From the NCBI GenBank assembly GCA_024697065.1, contig JAILGE010000009.1:1-64000 (forward strand): a stretch of DNA of 64,000 nt, in the 5' to 3' direction. The first letter of the stretch is position 1, and the number at the start of each line of letters is the position of its first letter. The notes beneath the pieces are model-generated. The model was not told where the DNA came from, made no database searches, and saw only the letters and a list, made by a program, of their open reading frames with translations. Origin of the DNA: Lachnospiraceae bacterium (GTDB lineage Bacteria; Bacillota; Clostridia; Lachnospirales; Lachnospiraceae). Position numbers and translations under genes: made by a program. This document shows positions 62,637 to 64,000 of the stretch, in pieces.

Positions 62637-64000
62637 TTATATGCCTGTGCTGTAGCTTGTCACCGCTGTCTCGGCATCCTTCTTCGGCAGCTTGCTCCTT
62701 ACATAGACAAAACAGATAAAATGCACTAAACCGGTGATGACCCAGGATATGGGATATGAGATATAGAGATTTTCCAGCGAGTGGAAATGCCTGAAAAACG
62801 TAAATATCCATATTATCCTGAAACCGCAGGCACCGATAAGCGACACCATCATTGGCATGATACCGTATCCAAGACCTCTTATCATGCCGCACATTACGTC
62901 CATCATGCCGCAGGTAAAATAGGTAGTCATTATTATCTTCATCCTGAGCAGCCCTATATCTATCATCGCTTCTCTGGCCGGAGAATCTTTATCTACATAA
63001 AGCGAAAGCAGCGGCCGTCCCGCAAGGTAGAAGAGATTGCCCATTACAAATCCCACGATAAATACAAGCAGCACGCATCTTATCATTATCTTGTTTATCC
63101 TGCTGTACTTGCCTCCACCAAGGTTCTGTCCGGTGAAGCTGATAGCAGTCTGATAGAAAGAATTCATTGCGGTATATACGAATCCTTCAAGGCTCATGGA
63201 TGCAGTATTTCCGGCCATTGCTATCTTTCCGAAATCATTTACCGATGACTGTATAAGTATATTTGACAGAGAAAAGATCATTCCCTGCACTCCCGCCGGA
63301 AGGCCGACTTTAAGTATCTTGGCAGCAATATGTTTATTCAGTCTGAGATCCTTAAATATAAGCTTATATACGCCTTCGGTCTTCATAAGACATCGTATAA
63401 CAAGCGCTGCCGAAACGCCCTGACTGATAACGGTAGCAAGAGCTACACCGTCAACGCTCATCTTTAGCTTGCAGACAAAGAAAAGATTAAGGATAACATT
63501 GATGAAACCTGCCGCAGTCAGATAATACAAAGGCCGCTTTGTATCGCCGACTGCACGAAGTATTGCAGAACCGAAATTGTAGATCATCATTATTGGGAGA
63601 CCCGCGAAATAAATCCTCACATATAAAGTCGCATACTCAAGCACCGCCGGATCATCTTTTCCCGTCTTCATAAGCGCAAGGATCTCCGGGCATGCTAACT
63701 CTGCGATAATCCCCACACCTGTCCCGAAAAGCAATGCGAGCATTATTGATGTATGCACCGCATCATGGATCTCCTTTTTTCTGGAGGCACCGAAATAATG
63801 CGCTACTATTACATTGCTACCTATGGAAATACCGATGGCGACATTTACAAAGAAATTGATCAGAGATGAAGTTCCACCGATGGCTGCCAGCGCATCGGTG
63901 GATGAATACTTTCCTATGACAACCATGTCAGCCGCATTGAACAGCAGCTGGAATACTCCCGAAAGCATAAGCGGCACGGAGAAAAGAAGAAGCTTTGGAA
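62637..64000 (-). CDS. MATE-family efflux transporter (5' end beyond window)
   Basis: At least 454 residues. The frame stays open through 64,000: before the GTG at 63,977 come codons for PKLLLFS, matching the normal MATE start ahead of VPLMLSGVFQLLFNAADMVVIGKYSS. So the gene is cut by the window edge and 63,977 is not the start. It has eleven or twelve helices in two homologous halves, with AGLPIMMIYNFGSAILRAVGDTKRPLYYL in the first. It would export drugs or metabolites using a sodium or proton gradient. Confidence 0.92.
   Translation of the reverse strand, partial: PKLLLFSVPLMLSGVFQLLFNAADMVVIGKYSSTDALAAIGGTSSLINFFVNVAIGISIGSNVIVAHYFGASRKKEIHDAVHTSIMLALLFGTGVGIIAELACPEILALMKTGKDDPAVLEYATLYVRIYFAGLPIMMIYNFGSAILRAVGDTKRPLYYLTAAGFINVILNLFFVCKLKMSVDGVALATVISQGVSAALVIRCLMKTEGVYKLIFKDLRLNKHIAAKILKVGLPAGVQGMIFSLSNILIQSSVNDFGKIAMAGNTASMSLEGFVYTAMNSFYQTAISFTGQNLGGGKYSRINKIMIRCVLLVFIVGFVMGNLFYLAGRPLLSLYVDKDSPAREAMIDIGLLRMKIIMTTYFTCGMMDVMCGMIRGLGYGIMPMMVSLIGACGFRIIWIFTFFRHFHSLENLYISYPISWVITGLVHFICFVYVRSKLPKKDAETAVTSYSTGI

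Noticed and set aside
1-64000. CRISPR array
   Set aside because: I looked for regularly spaced short repeats and found only coding repeats (10,495-10,683) and the direct repeats listed.

Overview
The window looks like a chromosomal segment of a Gram-positive anaerobe of the Lachnospiraceae, probably a Butyrivibrio-like gut or rumen bacterium. This is inferred from gene content: HemZ, a yicC-gmk-rpoZ-rimO-pgsA-cinA block, an apt-relA-MBL-hemZ block, a membrane-anchored GH9 cellulase, a lipoprotein serpin and a flavin reductase-rubredoxin fusion. Almost every gene lies on the minus strand, so transcription runs from high to low coordinates. The only plus-strand genes are the serpin and the tail of an IS3/IS150-type transposase at the left edge.

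Region 1 (about 1-30,000) is a large surface-polysaccharide locus. Precursor genes give GDP-mannose (manA, manC), GDP-fucose (gmd, fcl), a 4,6-dehydratase (pseB-like) and a WecE-type 4-amino-4,6-dideoxyhexose transaminase with an adjacent GNAT acetyltransferase. About nine glycosyltransferases, an ABC-2 exporter (Wzm/Wzt type, with a C-terminal glycan-binding domain), a methyltransferase with a repeated coiled-coil tail, and a polyprenyl-phosphate sugar phosphotransferase complete a plausible export-by-ABC-transporter pathway. The locus has been reshuffled. A dead IS3 element sits beside a membrane phosphatase pseudogene. A membrane glycosyltransferase at 25,284-26,780 is flanked by copies of the pseB 5' end and of the rubredoxin 3' end.

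Region 2 (about 29,800-45,000) is housekeeping: cinA-like, pgsA, rimO, rpoZ, gmk and yicC; two tRNAs (Pro with anticodon AGG, Thr GGU) with a clear promoter and terminator; then a DPM1-like glycosyltransferase, an Sfp-type phosphopantetheinyl transferase, a DUF4143 ATPase with a palindromic operator-like leader, hemZ, an MBL hydrolase, relA and apt. A 236-bp imperfect inverted repeat carrying two inner hairpins lies between yicC and the tRNAs.

Region 3 (44,669-53,446) is the most interesting part. It is an apparent 2-aminoethylphosphonate operon running phnW, a TagB/TagF-like transferase, pepM with an N-terminal nucleotidyltransferase-like domain, a 964-aa YidC/Oxa1-AlkP-superfamily phosphotransferase fusion, a PntC/LicC-like cytidylyltransferase, and aepY. 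Together these could make CMP-2-AEP and place phosphonate on a cell-surface glycan or lipid.

Region 4 (53,447-64,000) is accessory: a lipoprotein serpin preceded by a stray copy of its own last 27 codons, a GH9 cellulase with a C-terminal membrane anchor and long tail, a beta-propeller-like lipoprotein, two tandem BspA-like leucine-rich proteins with mosaic identity, a small ORF interrupted by TAG, cysK, and a MATE transporter cut by the window edge.
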